DNA from: a virus
Reading direction: 5' to 3' (one strand)
Virus record (IMG/VR): IMGVR_UViG_3300024319_000592
Span: 1-50,250 of that record
Length of the DNA: 50,250 nucleotides
The translations under genes were made by a program, and so were the position numbers. Positions within the stretch are counted from its first letter, which is position 1. Every line of letters starts with the position of its first letter. This document shows, in pieces, positions 40,568 through 48,416 of the stretch. Below the pieces are notes generated by a model that saw only the letters and a list, made by a program, of their open reading frames with translations, made no database searches and was not told the DNA's origin.

Positions 40568-40760
40568 TTGGTACCTTCTGTATTTCTTGTATACCAGTTG
40601 ATTTATCTTCGACTATTTTAATATAGCCTCCATTCTCAAGTAGTTGTAGAGTTGATTCCATACCTTCATTAACACCCTGTTTGTATCCAGTTCGTTGACT
40701 AAAGTATGCACAGGCCATTGTAAACAAGCCTAGTATAACCATTAAATCTAATCCTATCAT
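40545..40760 (-). CDS. Single-TM protein, 71 aa
   Basis: 71 residues; N-terminal membrane helix (LMVILGLFTMACAYF) and a polar tail. Overlaps the next gene by 23 bp and follows the HD gene by 4 bp. Unknown. Confidence 0.55.
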   Translation of the reverse strand: MIGLDLMVILGLFTMACAYFSQRTGYKQGVNEGMESTLQLLENGGYIKIVEDKSTGIQEIQKVPNGNNTNT

Positions 40761-40764
40761 AATA

Positions 40765-41277
40765 CTATTTACCTCCGTTAACTACACCAACTGCTATAGG
40801 ATATAAAGGATGTAAATGTACTTTATCCATAACGCTTATAAGGTGTGCTTTTTCTTTTAAAAACACTTTAGCAAAACTTGGATCATTTGCTTCAATGTCA
40901 TCGCTGTTGTCTATGAGATCAGCAAGTTTAACAATTTGTGCTTCTCTACTTGCTTGACTCAAACGCTCTGCATCAATTGCCTTACGCTTTGCACGGTTTC
41001 CATCTTCTGGCTTGCTAACATCAGTAAGCTCAACAACCAACTTGTGGATCTTCCAACCAAACTCTTCAGCAATCATCTCACTGGTTACATATGTATCTTC
41101 CAACACATCATGTAACAATGCGGCCGCTATCATCTCTTCGGTGCCTTCGTAATCGGCAACCATTTTAGATACCCTGCGTGGGTGAACTATATAGTCCACT
41201 CCACTGTATTTGCGTTTTTGTCCAATTGCAGCGTGAGCCACACTAGCGAACAAATCTGCTTTTTGAATAACGTCCAT
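40765..41277 (-). CDS. HD-domain small alarmone-hydrolase-like (Mesh1/SpoT-type)
   Basis: 170 residues from ATG 41277 (AAGGA at proper distance; the ATG six bases upstream is too close). YIVHPRRVSKMVADY, AAALLHDVLEDTYVT (HD..ED) and VKLADLIDNSDDI are the SpoT/Mesh1 HD motifs that remove pyrophosphate from (p)ppGpp. No synthetase or TGS domain. A phage alarmone hydrolase would blunt the host stringent response. Activity is inferred. Confidence 0.82.
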   Translation of the reverse strand: MDVIQKADLFASVAHAAIGQKRKYSGVDYIVHPRRVSKMVADYEGTEEMIAAALLHDVLEDTYVTSEMIAEEFGWKIHKLVVELTDVSKPEDGNRAKRKAIDAERLSQASREAQIVKLADLIDNSDDIEANDPSFAKVFLKEKAHLISVMDKVHLHPLYPIAVGVVNGGK

Positions 41278-41287
41278 TTTCATTTCC

Positions 41288-41626
41288 TTATTTCAAGTAA
41301 TGTGGGCCTGTCCACGCAACACTAAATTCTTCAAAAATGTTACCTCGAGCGGCATTTGTTGCTGGTGCATTCCAGCCTGCAGCTTTAAGGATATCACCTT
41401 TTTTAAACTTAGGACCATCTTCTTTAACAATAAAGCCCCATACACCATTGTCACGTATAATCTTAATATACTTTTTGCCTTCTTTAATAGTAAAACTATT
41501 TTCAAAGTTAGCAAGTGTTTTACCAAAGTAACTATCTGGATCTGGTGTTCCACGATCACTAGCAGTAACAAACTTTGTATAATCTACTTTACACTTTTGG
41601 ATCAATGTTTGGATTTCGTTTTGCAT
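41288..41626 (-). CDS. Hypothetical protein, 112 aa
   Basis: 112 residues from ATG 41626 (AGGAG site). Segment KFKKGDILKAAGWNAPATNAARG is distinctive but unrecognised; it ends WTGPHYLK. Driven by a promoter with the AAGACATCTT element (41660-41688). Ends 4 bp before the HD gene region. Confidence 0.65.
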   Translation of the reverse strand: MQNEIQTLIQKCKVDYTKFVTASDRGTPDPDSYFGKTLANFENSFTIKEGKKYIKIIRDNGVWGFIVKEDGPKFKKGDILKAAGWNAPATNAARGNIFEEFSVAWTGPHYLK

Positions 41627-41659
41627 TTTTAACTCCTGTTTTTTATTAACTATACTTAT

Positions 41660-41688
41660 AGTATACGGCAAGATGTCTTACTTGTCAA
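41660..41688 (-). promoter_or_regulatory. Sigma70-type promoter with AAGACATCTT spacer
   Basis: TTGACA 41683-41688, 17 bp, TATACT 41660-41665; spacer carries AAGACATCTT. Confidence 0.87.
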
Positions 41689-41693
41689 CCTTT

Positions 41694-41873
41694 TTAATCA
41701 AAAAAGTTACCTAAAACCCAAACAAACTTTGTGTCGCTTACTTGGTTCCACATTCCGTCTTTCCAATTTGACCACAATATAGCCTTGTTTGCATCTTCCA
41801 TAACATCAAGTCCGTTTTCTGCTTTTGCAGTAAATATATCACCTAAATGATTTTCAAATGTAAATGTTTTCAT
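41694..41873 (-). CDS. 59-aa hypothetical protein
   Basis: 59 residues (MKTFTFENHLGDIFTAKAEN...VWVLGNFFD), with AAGGAGT before ATG 41873. Stop lies 6 bp above the promoter of the next gene. Trp-rich; unknown. Confidence 0.65.
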   Translation of the reverse strand: MKTFTFENHLGDIFTAKAENGLDVMEDANKAILWSNWKDGMWNQVSDTKFVWVLGNFFD

Positions 41874-41876
41874 AAT

Positions 41877-42131
41877 TTATACTCCTTCAAATTCTTCTAC
41901 TTCGCGACCTTCTGCGAACAACATCAATTCAACAGCTAATGCACGTGCTTGTTCACGAGTTAAATCTATATGGTTAAAAAAGCCATCTGATGTAGTAGGC
42001 TGTTGGAAACCACGTGCTTTCTTCTGTGTTATCTGAACACACTGCATGCGATCCTGTCCACCCCAAAAACGAGTTTGAGTTAATTCATTTGTTGAATCTA
42101 AATTTGGTACATTGCGTAAATCAGTTGACAT
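41877..42131 (-). CDS. Hypothetical protein, 84 aa
   Basis: 84 residues; QTRFWGGQDRMQCVQITQ and LTREQARALAVELMLFAEGREVEEFEGV. The second half looks like a short helical regulator-type end, but no family is recognised. Promoter 42167-42195 with AAGACATCTT. Confidence 0.65.
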   Translation of the reverse strand: MSTDLRNVPNLDSTNELTQTRFWGGQDRMQCVQITQKKARGFQQPTTSDGFFNHIDLTREQARALAVELMLFAEGREVEEFEGV

Positions 42132-42166
42132 GCTATAATCTTTCTGTTTGTTTAACTTATACTACT

Positions 42167-42195
42167 AATATATACTAAGATGTCTTGGTTGTCAA
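42167..42195 (-). promoter_or_regulatory. Sigma70-type promoter with AAGACATCTT spacer
   Basis: TTGACA 42190-42195, 17 bp, TATATT 42167-42172; spacer carries AAGACATCTT. Confidence 0.82.
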
Positions 42196-42250
42196 CCAGA
42201 AAACGCAAGAAAGAATCCTGCGTTTCCAATGACTTAGAAATTAATTTAAA

Positions 42251-43402
42251 TTAATCTTGTCTTGTTCCGTGGCCGTAATCAATAATTACTGGAAACCTAG
42301 GAATACCGTCTGGTGTTAAATCGAAGTATCTGCAAGTAGCCCAATTTGGCATTCCTTTAGCAGTGTTTAACATCTCCCACAATTCTTTTAATTGTGCTTG
42401 TTGTCCACGAACACCTGATCCAAAATCTTTACCTTCTTTATCACGCAAGATGAATCGTTTAGCATATCCACTCCAATTACCTTTACCTTCTAGTACTTGG
42501 ATAACCTCAAATTCTTCAGTTTTAAACTCTTTACGCTTTAAAAGATTTTTGCTACGCTTGTTGTCATATGTTGCATCATTACGCACCATTTGACCTTCAT
42601 AGCCTTGTTCCATATATTCACTATACAATGCATCTAGTTGATCTTGTGATTCACAGTAATCAGTTTTTACAATTTTTACATAATCGTTGTTTGTCCAATA
42701 TGCTTGTTTAACACGATTAGTAAACTTCATATCTGTTGCTGATTTATCATACATATCATAAACATGATATTCAACCAGTGTTTTTGCTTCAGCCATATCT
42801 TCTGGTGTGCTTTTTAACTTACGAACCAAACTTGTAATTTTATTAAAGTTTGCTTTTAGTTCATGATTGTACAATTCACCATCTAAAATGTGATGTGGAT
42901 TTTGTTCCATATAACCTTTTAGTGATTCCCAAATATGAGGACAACTTGTAATAGGCTTACCTGCTCGTGTCCACATACCTCTACTATCAACCACACAACG
43001 AATTCCATCTAGTTTAGGTTGACTCCAACCTTCACTTTGTGGACGCTTAGTGTAATCATGTGCAAGCATTGGCTTGAATCGCTCATAAGAGTCAACGTCT
43101 GCTACGTTTTCAAAATACTCTTTTTCGATGCGTTTATCCCATAATGCCTGGGCTTCAGCTTTTGCTTGACTTAAACTTGTAGTTTCATTTACTTTACCAA
43201 CATTTTTTGGAGTACTTAGATTCCATTCACTAGTAACTTTTTGTCCGTCAACTGTACCACTGATTGTTCTAGTTCCTGCACTGCCTTGATCAGTAACTTC
43301 TAATCCTGTCAGGATTCCTTCAGCATATTCAACTTCCCACATACGAATCTTGCCAGTTGTATCACGCTTAAAAAGAGTTGGTAATTTAATTAAGTTTTTC
43401 AT
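42251..43402 (-). CDS. ATP-dependent DNA ligase
   Basis: 383 residues. Adenylation motif QPKLDGIRCVV (Lys130), motif III ILDGELYN, IIIa EYHVYDMYD, motif IV EGQMVRND and motif V LLKRKEF are all present. Residues 1-95 form an added N-terminal domain (MWEVEYAEGILTGLEV) resembling a WGR-type or small beta domain. It seals nicks with ATP. AGGAG site. A second ligase-fold gene without the lysine is at 28575-29552. Confidence 0.92.
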   Translation of the reverse strand: MKNLIKLPTLFKRDTTGKIRMWEVEYAEGILTGLEVTDQGSAGTRTISGTVDGQKVTSEWNLSTPKNVGKVNETTSLSQAKAEAQALWDKRIEKEYFENVADVDSYERFKPMLAHDYTKRPQSEGWSQPKLDGIRCVVDSRGMWTRAGKPITSCPHIWESLKGYMEQNPHHILDGELYNHELKANFNKITSLVRKLKSTPEDMAEAKTLVEYHVYDMYDKSATDMKFTNRVKQAYWTNNDYVKIVKTDYCESQDQLDALYSEYMEQGYEGQMVRNDATYDNKRSKNLLKRKEFKTEEFEVIQVLEGKGNWSGYAKRFILRDKEGKDFGSGVRGQQAQLKELWEMLNTAKGMPNWATCRYFDLTPDGIPRFPVIIDYGHGTRQD

Positions 43403-43547
43403 TTGTACTCCTAGTTAGTTTTCTTAAAAGTGTTCCGGCAGTTGTCATCCAAAAATTATATGCCCAACTGTCTTTGGGATTTTGTTTTGCAGTACGAACA
43501 CAATTATCAATTCTGTGTTCGTACAATTCTATAGTTGCTTGATCCAA
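43386..43547 (-). CDS. 53-aa protein, TTG start
   Basis: MDQATIELYEHRIDNCVRTA... KLN. TTG 43547 preceded by GAGGT at good distance; the gene starts just after the stop of the previous one and ends 17 bp inside the ligase gene. Helical, basic. Unknown. Confidence 0.55.
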   Translation of the reverse strand: MDQATIELYEHRIDNCVRTAKQNPKDSWAYNFWMTTAGTLLRKLTRSTNEKLN

Positions 43548-43548
43548 C

Positions 43549-43896
43549 TTAGTCTAACCTCGAACCAGCATATGCTTTAAAACCAAATGACTCAAAAACT
43601 TTAGCTGCCGCTTCGGCGCCTGCTTCTTTGACATCAACGTTTTGCACACTAACACCTGAAGGGTTGTAAATTTGAAATGCTTTAGTGTAGTCTTGTTTAA
43701 CACCAGCTTGTTTCATAGCACGACCTAGTTTAGTATTACCTTTAATACCATAGATATTAACCCATGCAAACCCACAAGGATAATTGTCTTTACCATCTAG
43801 TTTCTCAACAAGGTAATCACTAGCGGCCTCATATGCTGCCTTTTTAGCTTGAGCAACAATTGTTTTTAATTCATTTACATCATAATCTAAATTCAT
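43549..43896 (-). CDS. Hypothetical protein, 115 aa
   Basis: 115 residues, alpha/beta, ending FKAYAGSRLD. GGAG site before ATG 43896; promoter with AAGACATCTT at 43937-43965. Conserved-looking but not recognised. Confidence 0.65.
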   Translation of the reverse strand: MNLDYDVNELKTIVAQAKKAAYEAASDYLVEKLDGKDNYPCGFAWVNIYGIKGNTKLGRAMKQAGVKQDYTKAFQIYNPSGVSVQNVDVKEAGAEAAAKVFESFGFKAYAGSRLD

Positions 43897-43936
43897 ATTA
43901 TTCTCCAGTAGTTAATTTTTTAGTGTTTATACTTAT

Positions 43937-43965
43937 AGTATACAGTAAGATGTCTTACTTGTCAA
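43937..43965 (-). promoter_or_regulatory. Sigma70-type promoter with AAGACATCTT spacer
   Basis: TTGACA 43960-43965, 17 bp, TATACT 43937-43942; spacer carries AAGACATCTT. Confidence 0.88.
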
Positions 43966-43973
43966 CCTTTTTT

Positions 43974-44393
43974 TTAAAGTCCTACAAATGCGTTATAAAC
44001 ATATGGCTTGTTCCACTTACCAACATTAATGCTAGTATAATGTGAACGATGGAAGTAATCAGTCATTGCATCATCATTACAAAAGTAGTTTGGACCTTTC
44101 ATAGCATCCACTAGCTCTACTAAAAAGTCAGCACCATCACCGTATGTTTCTGGGTAGTATTCATTAACTTGAATATAACCATCGCTTTCTACAAATGGCA
44201 CACCACGTTGACGACAAGTTTCCATATTCTTTTTATTCTGTTCACCAACAAAGTCAATAGCACCTTCTTTGATGTTTACACAAAGTGTTGAATGATTGTT
44301 AACGCTAATTGATGCTTTAACACGGTGCTTTTTTAGTACTGCCTTAATAGCTGGTGTAAGTGCTTTTTTCATTTCTTGTGATACATATGCCAT
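43974..44393 (-). CDS. Hypothetical protein, 139 aa
   Basis: 139 residues; MAYVSQEMKKALTPAIKAVL and SISVNNHSTLCVNIKEGAID resemble a small phage/plasmid protein family of unknown role (recalled, not verified). Promoter 44426-44454 with AAGACATCTT. Confidence 0.65.
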   Translation of the reverse strand: MAYVSQEMKKALTPAIKAVLKKHRVKASISVNNHSTLCVNIKEGAIDFVGEQNKKNMETCRQRGVPFVESDGYIQVNEYYPETYGDGADFLVELVDAMKGPNYFCNDDAMTDYFHRSHYTSINVGKWNKPYVYNAFVGL

Positions 44394-44425
44394 CTAGTTC
44401 ATTCCTTTATTGTTTATATACTTAT

Positions 44426-44454
44426 AGTATACAGTAAGATGTCTTGGTTGTCAA
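44426..44454 (-). promoter_or_regulatory. Sigma70-type promoter with AAGACATCTT spacer
   Basis: TTGACA 44449-44454, 17 bp, TATACT 44426-44431; nearly identical to the one at 43937. Confidence 0.88.
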
Positions 44455-44467
44455 CCTTTTTAGTCAA

Positions 44468-44494
44468 GAAAAAACCCTTGTAATACAAGGGTTT
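44468..44494 (-). terminator. Rho-independent terminator
   Basis: Perfect 9-bp stem AAACCCTTG/CAAGGGTTT (44472-44480, 44486-44494), 5-nt loop, T-run on the minus strand. Ends the unit containing 44519-45668, just upstream of the next promoter. Confidence 0.88.
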
Positions 44495-44518
44495 GTAAGT
44501 TTTTTTAAGTTTTTTTTA

Positions 44519-44905
44519 TTAATCCCAATGCATTTTGTTATTTTTTTGATGCAAATAGTCTTCTTTTACACGAAACATTTCTTCTAAGGATATTCTAAAA
44601 CTATACCTATTGAAATTAATTCCAACAAACTGTGCAGGAACACATTCTGGTCTAGGTCCAAATCTACTGTAATACCACCAAATTTTGCCATCGCCTATTG
44701 TTTCTATATTACCTTGTATCCCATCATCGATATTCCAATTTTCTATAATAAATTCAAAATCTTTTTGTTTAAATTCTCTGTTAATAACTACGTAATCTGT
44801 TATTTTAAAAGATACCTTTACACGTTCTTTGTCCTTAAACAAATAGAGTTTAATTGGATCTGTAAATAACACTACATGATTATCATCTTTTATCGTGGGC
44901 ATCAA
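44519..44905 (-). CDS. Hypothetical protein, 128 aa
   Basis: 128 residues, beta-rich, with IWWYYSRFGPRPECVPAQFV. Overlaps the next upstream gene by 4 bp (ATGA). Ends 50 bp before the terminator. Unknown. Confidence 0.55.
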   Translation of the reverse strand: MMPTIKDDNHVVLFTDPIKLYLFKDKERVKVSFKITDYVVINREFKQKDFEFIIENWNIDDGIQGNIETIGDGKIWWYYSRFGPRPECVPAQFVGINFNRYSFRISLEEMFRVKEDYLHQKNNKMHWD

Positions 44906-45414
44906 TTGTCTCCTTGATGATTTTTAAAGTCTTCATAATATTGATGTATCCAGTTTTGGTCTGGTTTATCAATTCCAATAGTATTCCATAATGTGTCTAA
45001 TCCATCTAATGTAGTCCATTGGTCTTGAGCTAACAAAACATCACCTGGGCTATCCCATTCAATTTCACCGCCGTCAATTTCTGTTCGAATCATCATTACA
45101 GGTAAGTTTCTACTCCACTTCCAAATGTCTTCATAATTTTGTGCATGTAATAAAACTGATATACTTTTATCTTTAATTAAATTTAATAACCCATTAAATT
45201 GTTCTTCAGATATTTCTATAGCATTTCTTATGTTATTATCATACCAGTTTTTATCTTCTTCTGATATGTTCCAACAATTATCGTGCAGACAACTATTTTC
45301 CCAATGTTCTCCTGCTTGGCTTTCACCGTGTAGCATTGGACTATTATTAAGCAAATATGGAATCTCTACTTGATTTATATTCTGTCCACTGCATATTAAA
45401 TATAATGTGTTCAT
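44902..45414 (-). CDS. Hypothetical protein, 170 aa
   Basis: 170 residues, starting MNTLYLICSGQNINQVEIPY (Rossmann-like first strand) with Trp/Asp-rich remainder (SISVLLHAQNYEDIWKWSR). No family recognised. ATGA-coupled to both neighbours. Confidence 0.55.
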   Translation of the reverse strand: MNTLYLICSGQNINQVEIPYLLNNSPMLHGESQAGEHWENSCLHDNCWNISEEDKNWYDNNIRNAIEISEEQFNGLLNLIKDKSISVLLHAQNYEDIWKWSRNLPVMMIRTEIDGGEIEWDSPGDVLLAQDQWTTLDGLDTLWNTIGIDKPDQNWIHQYYEDFKNHQGDN

Positions 45415-45668
45415 TTTATTCCTTTTATTATTTTTCTTTTTTCAATTGCGTCTTTAAGATCTACTAGATACTCACCTTCTATCATGTTTATAATAGTTTC
45501 TGTTACACCTATTTCATGTTGTAACATTCCCAATCTAAGCATCATTTTCTCAAGTTCTCCTTGGTAAAATTCTAACTCTTTTTGTTTGCGTTCTTTTTCA
45601 TCGTATAAATCGCTAATATTAATAATGAATTTTTTATCTCCACTATTGTGTCCAAATAAGCCTGACAT
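45411..45668 (-). CDS. Coiled-coil protein, 85 aa
   Basis: 85 residues, coiled coil over about 20-75 (ERKQKELEFYQGELEKMML). AAAGGAG site. Follows a 98-nt structured leader. Unknown. Confidence 0.6.
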   Translation of the reverse strand: MSGLFGHNSGDKKFIINISDLYDEKERKQKELEFYQGELEKMMLRLGMLQHEIGVTETIINMIEGEYLVDLKDAIEKRKIIKGIK

Positions 45669-45690
45669 TCAAAACTCCTTTTAGTATTAC

Positions 45691-45721
45691 ATAAAAAATA
45701 GGTCCGCTGACACTGTCCTAT
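45691..45721 (-). terminator. Terminator-like hairpin
   Basis: Stem ATAGG/CCTAT (45698-45702, 45717-45721), followed on the minus strand by TTTTTT. A second 7-bp hairpin GGTAAAA/TTTTACC (45722-45728, 45738-45744) lies immediately before it. Confidence 0.65.
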
Positions 45722-45766
45722 GGTAAAACTCTCAACATTTTACCGGGCCAAAGTATTTTTTACTTA

Positions 45767-46462
45767 CTAGTATTTAGCAGTAAAAATACTATAGCCTATT
45801 TTATAATCTATGCCATGCGATATAAAGTCTACCGCTGAATGTAATTTTCCCATATCAAATGTAATAGCATCACCTGGTTGCCATCTTACAATAGACTCAA
45901 CTGTTAATCCATGCAATGCGTCATATGGCACATGAGTTAGATATTCATTATAAATTTGTTTGTTAAATGGGTTATCTGTGTATCCAACAATGTCACTATA
46001 ATCAGTTAGAATTTTATTATAATATGTTTCTGGCACACTTTTATATCCTCTAAAACACTTAACTGGTCCGTCTAAATAGTACTGATCAAATACTACAAAA
46101 TTAGTTGGCTTTGAAATTTCTAGTGGTATTACTACTGTTTTAAATATGTCATATACCTTTTCGTGATAATCATCATTGTGAATAATATGAGGTCTCTCTA
46201 CACGAAATATATTACTACCCCATACTAGATTTTCACCAATTAGATTATCAACAAATTTTTGCACAGGTTCAAACCATTCCTGTGGTTCATTTCTATCTGG
46301 ACTATAGTTCATTACTACAGGTCCTGTATTCTTTTCTATATGTTTTGCATTATGAAATTGATTAAGTAAGTAATCAATAAAACCTTGATTTACAATATTT
46401 TTATGTACTGTTGCACTTTCGTACCTATCGGTTATTGCTTTCTTTTGTGCGTCTGTTCTCAC
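45767..46462 (-). CDS. Putative 2OG-Fe(II) oxygenase/cupin-like protein
   Basis: 231 residues. PHIIHNDDYHEK (HxD-like metal motif near 115) and QPGDAITFDMGKLHSAVDF (distal His near 210) fit a cupin/2OG oxygenase fold, common in marine phages. No biochemical substrate inferred. Overlaps the ferredoxin reductase stop by 4 bp. Confidence 0.6.
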   Translation of the reverse strand: MRTDAQKKAITDRYESATVHKNIVNQGFIDYLLNQFHNAKHIEKNTGPVVMNYSPDRNEPQEWFEPVQKFVDNLIGENLVWGSNIFRVERPHIIHNDDYHEKVYDIFKTVVIPLEISKPTNFVVFDQYYLDGPVKCFRGYKSVPETYYNKILTDYSDIVGYTDNPFNKQIYNEYLTHVPYDALHGLTVESIVRWQPGDAITFDMGKLHSAVDFISHGIDYKIGYSIFTAKY

Positions 46463-47241
46463 CCTACAAATGCTCTTTCTACTACATACTCACCGGGTGT
46501 TTTACTATCACCTTCTGTAAATCCTTCGCCTTTTAAGTATTCAATTAATTCTGCATTCATTGGCATTGATCCACATATCATTACTCTATCATGTAAAGGT
46601 GATAAGTCAGCTAGTCCTAGTTTCTTCTGAACATCACCATTATACATTGCAGTTGTTACACGGCCTGTATTTTCATAATCTTCACGTGTGCAAGTAAAGT
46701 ATGTTCTAAGTTTACCTTCTGTGACTTGACTGTATATTTCATCTTCATTTAAATTATCTATAAGGTCTTTAAATGCTAATTCTTTTTCTATTCTCGTACC
46801 CCATACTACAATGACATTATCGTAGTGTTCGTACGTATCTACGCCGCGTACAATACTCATAAAAGGGGCGATTCCTGTTCCGGTAGCTAGTAGGTACAGA
46901 TTGCGTCCAGGCTTTAAATTTGCGTGTACTAGGGTGCCTACGGCCTTTGGATTAATTAGTATTTCATCGCCTACTTTAACATGCTGTAGTTTACTTGTAA
47001 GCGGACCGTCTTGTACTTTAATGCTATAAAATTCTAATGTTTCCTGATGGTTTGGACTTGCTACTGAATAAGCTCTCATTATAGGTTTATTCTTTTGTAG
47101 TTTTTCTGACCAGTGGTCTAGTCCAATCATCATAAACTCACCATCTCTAAACCTTACACTACTATCGCGAGTAGTTGTAATATGAAATAATGTGTCTGTG
47201 TAATGTGTTACTGATAATACTGTTTCTTTATGTGCTGCCAT
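46459..47241 (-). CDS. fpr: Ferredoxin-NADP+ reductase (Fpr type)
   Basis: 260 residues. FAD motif MRAYSVAS near 52, GTGIAPFMS near 118 (NADP), VMICGSMPMN near 220 and C-terminal YVVERAFVG fit bacterial Fpr. It moves electrons between NADPH and ferredoxin or flavodoxin. In the phage it could power radical SAM or Fe-S enzymes, given IscU and two radical SAM genes. Followed on the same transcript by the 231-aa oxygenase-like gene. Confidence 0.92.
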   Translation of the reverse strand: MAAHKETVLSVTHYTDTLFHITTTRDSSVRFRDGEFMMIGLDHWSEKLQKNKPIMRAYSVASPNHQETLEFYSIKVQDGPLTSKLQHVKVGDEILINPKAVGTLVHANLKPGRNLYLLATGTGIAPFMSIVRGVDTYEHYDNVIVVWGTRIEKELAFKDLIDNLNEDEIYSQVTEGKLRTYFTCTREDYENTGRVTTAMYNGDVQKKLGLADLSPLHDRVMICGSMPMNAELIEYLKGEGFTEGDSKTPGEYVVERAFVG

Positions 47242-47255
47242 TTATTCTCTCAATT

Positions 47256-47330
47256 TGGTATTCGGTAGGGGAATTGAACCCCTCTTGCCAGGTTGAAAAC
47301 CTGGAGTCCTAACCGATAGACGAACCGAAC
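47256..47330 (-). tRNA. tRNA-Glu(TTC)
   Basis: 75 nt with encoded CCA. Acceptor GTTCGGT/ACCGAAT, anticodon TTC, GGGG-TTCAATT-CCCC T-arm. Confidence 0.9.
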
Positions 47331-47339
47331 ATGAAGTAC

Positions 47340-47368
47340 ATTATAGACGAATTTTTAATATTTGTCAA
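47340..47368 (-). promoter_or_regulatory. Sigma70-type promoter for tRNA-Glu and fpr
   Basis: Perfect TTGACA (47363-47368), 17 bp, perfect TATAAT (47340-47345), 9 bp before the tRNA. Confidence 0.88.
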
Positions 47369-47757
47369 CTCTTACATGCATTGCAATTTTCAATACATAC
47401 TAACGGAGGGTTGTCACTTTCCCATCCTTCTACACTTGTGTACTTATTATAAATTTCTAAATTTATTATATCTTCTAATGTGTGATGTTCTAGATTATTA
47501 AATTCTGGATCTTCTTTTAATAACTTAGACATTACTGGGTCATCAAACAATGCCCTTGACTCAGTATTTAGCAAATCATTTTTAATTTCTTCTTCTGATG
47601 GCTCTTCAAATTCATGCCATTCTTTCATATGTCTTTTATCATATGCATTACTAAAAAAACAACAAGGCCAAACTCTGCCATCCGATGCTACTTCCCACAT
47701 TCTGTCACCTGTATCTGGACATATGCAATTAGAAGAATCTATATTATATTTGCTCAT
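47365..47757 (-). CDS. SPASM/twitch-like cysteine protein, partner of radical SAM
   Basis: 130 residues. ASDGRVWPCCFFSNA near 25-38 and VCIENCNACK at the end, with an early CICP, give the cysteine layout of a SPASM or twitch auxiliary cluster domain. It starts inside the stop of the radical SAM gene (ATGA). Probably the second half of a split radical SAM/SPASM enzyme. Confidence 0.72.
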   Translation of the reverse strand: MSKYNIDSSNCICPDTGDRMWEVASDGRVWPCCFFSNAYDKRHMKEWHEFEEPSEEEIKNDLLNTESRALFDDPVMSKLLKEDPEFNNLEHHTLEDIINLEIYNKYTSVEGWESDNPPLVCIENCNACKS

Positions 47758-48416
47758 AATAATTTATCTGCTTTTAGTTTAGATTGCTTTGTTATCAACC
47801 CATGTGGTCTATTATTATATCGAATAAATGTTTTAACGTTTATCTCATTTGCTATTTTACGCATTGTTGGTATTTGTTGCCAATTCCATTCAAATATTAT
47901 AAAATTCCATATTGCGTAGCCACCTGCTTTTGAAAATGCTGACATGTTATCCATTGCTTTCTGCCAATTGACTCCTTCTCTATATTTCCAATTAGTTTCA
48001 TGCGTTGTTCCATCAATTGCAAAATTAATTTCTAACTCTCTTTTGTACTTATTTCCGATATGTGTATACCATTCTTTATTTCGAAGGGCACCATTTGTTG
48101 ATATAATAACTTTCTTTGTAAATTCAAATGCAGTAGATATAAAGTCATCAATTTGAGGATGCATCATTGGATCACCAAACTCTCCGCAGAACTCAATGCT
48201 ACTAAATTGTAAGTTAGGCGATGCAGCTAGTGTTTGCTTAAATATATTCAAATCCATATGTTTTAGGTCTAGCCAGGATTCTTTATCTCCAGTATATTCA
48301 TTGGTTCTAGCACAACTACGACATCGTGCTTGACAATAAGTTGTTAATGCAAAATCAATTTTATGTTTAGCACCAAGATTCTTTTTTGTCACCGTAATAC
48401 TCTCTTGCAAATCCAT
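47754..48416 (-). CDS. Radical SAM core protein (split from SPASM partner)
   Basis: About 220 residues. CxxxCxxC as CQARCRSC, IEFCGEFGDPMMHP (a GEP-like SAM segment) and KVIISTNGA follow. Start uncertain: ATG 48416 or GTG 48392, both inside the end of the secreted nuclease gene. The cysteine-rich partner is encoded by the next gene. Confidence 0.82.
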   Translation of the reverse strand: MDLQESITVTKKNLGAKHKIDFALTTYCQARCRSCARTNEYTGDKESWLDLKHMDLNIFKQTLAASPNLQFSSIEFCGEFGDPMMHPQIDDFISTAFEFTKKVIISTNGALRNKEWYTHIGNKYKRELEINFAIDGTTHETNWKYREGVNWQKAMDNMSAFSKAGGYAIWNFIIFEWNWQQIPTMRKIANEINVKTFIRYNNRPHGLITKQSKLKADKLL

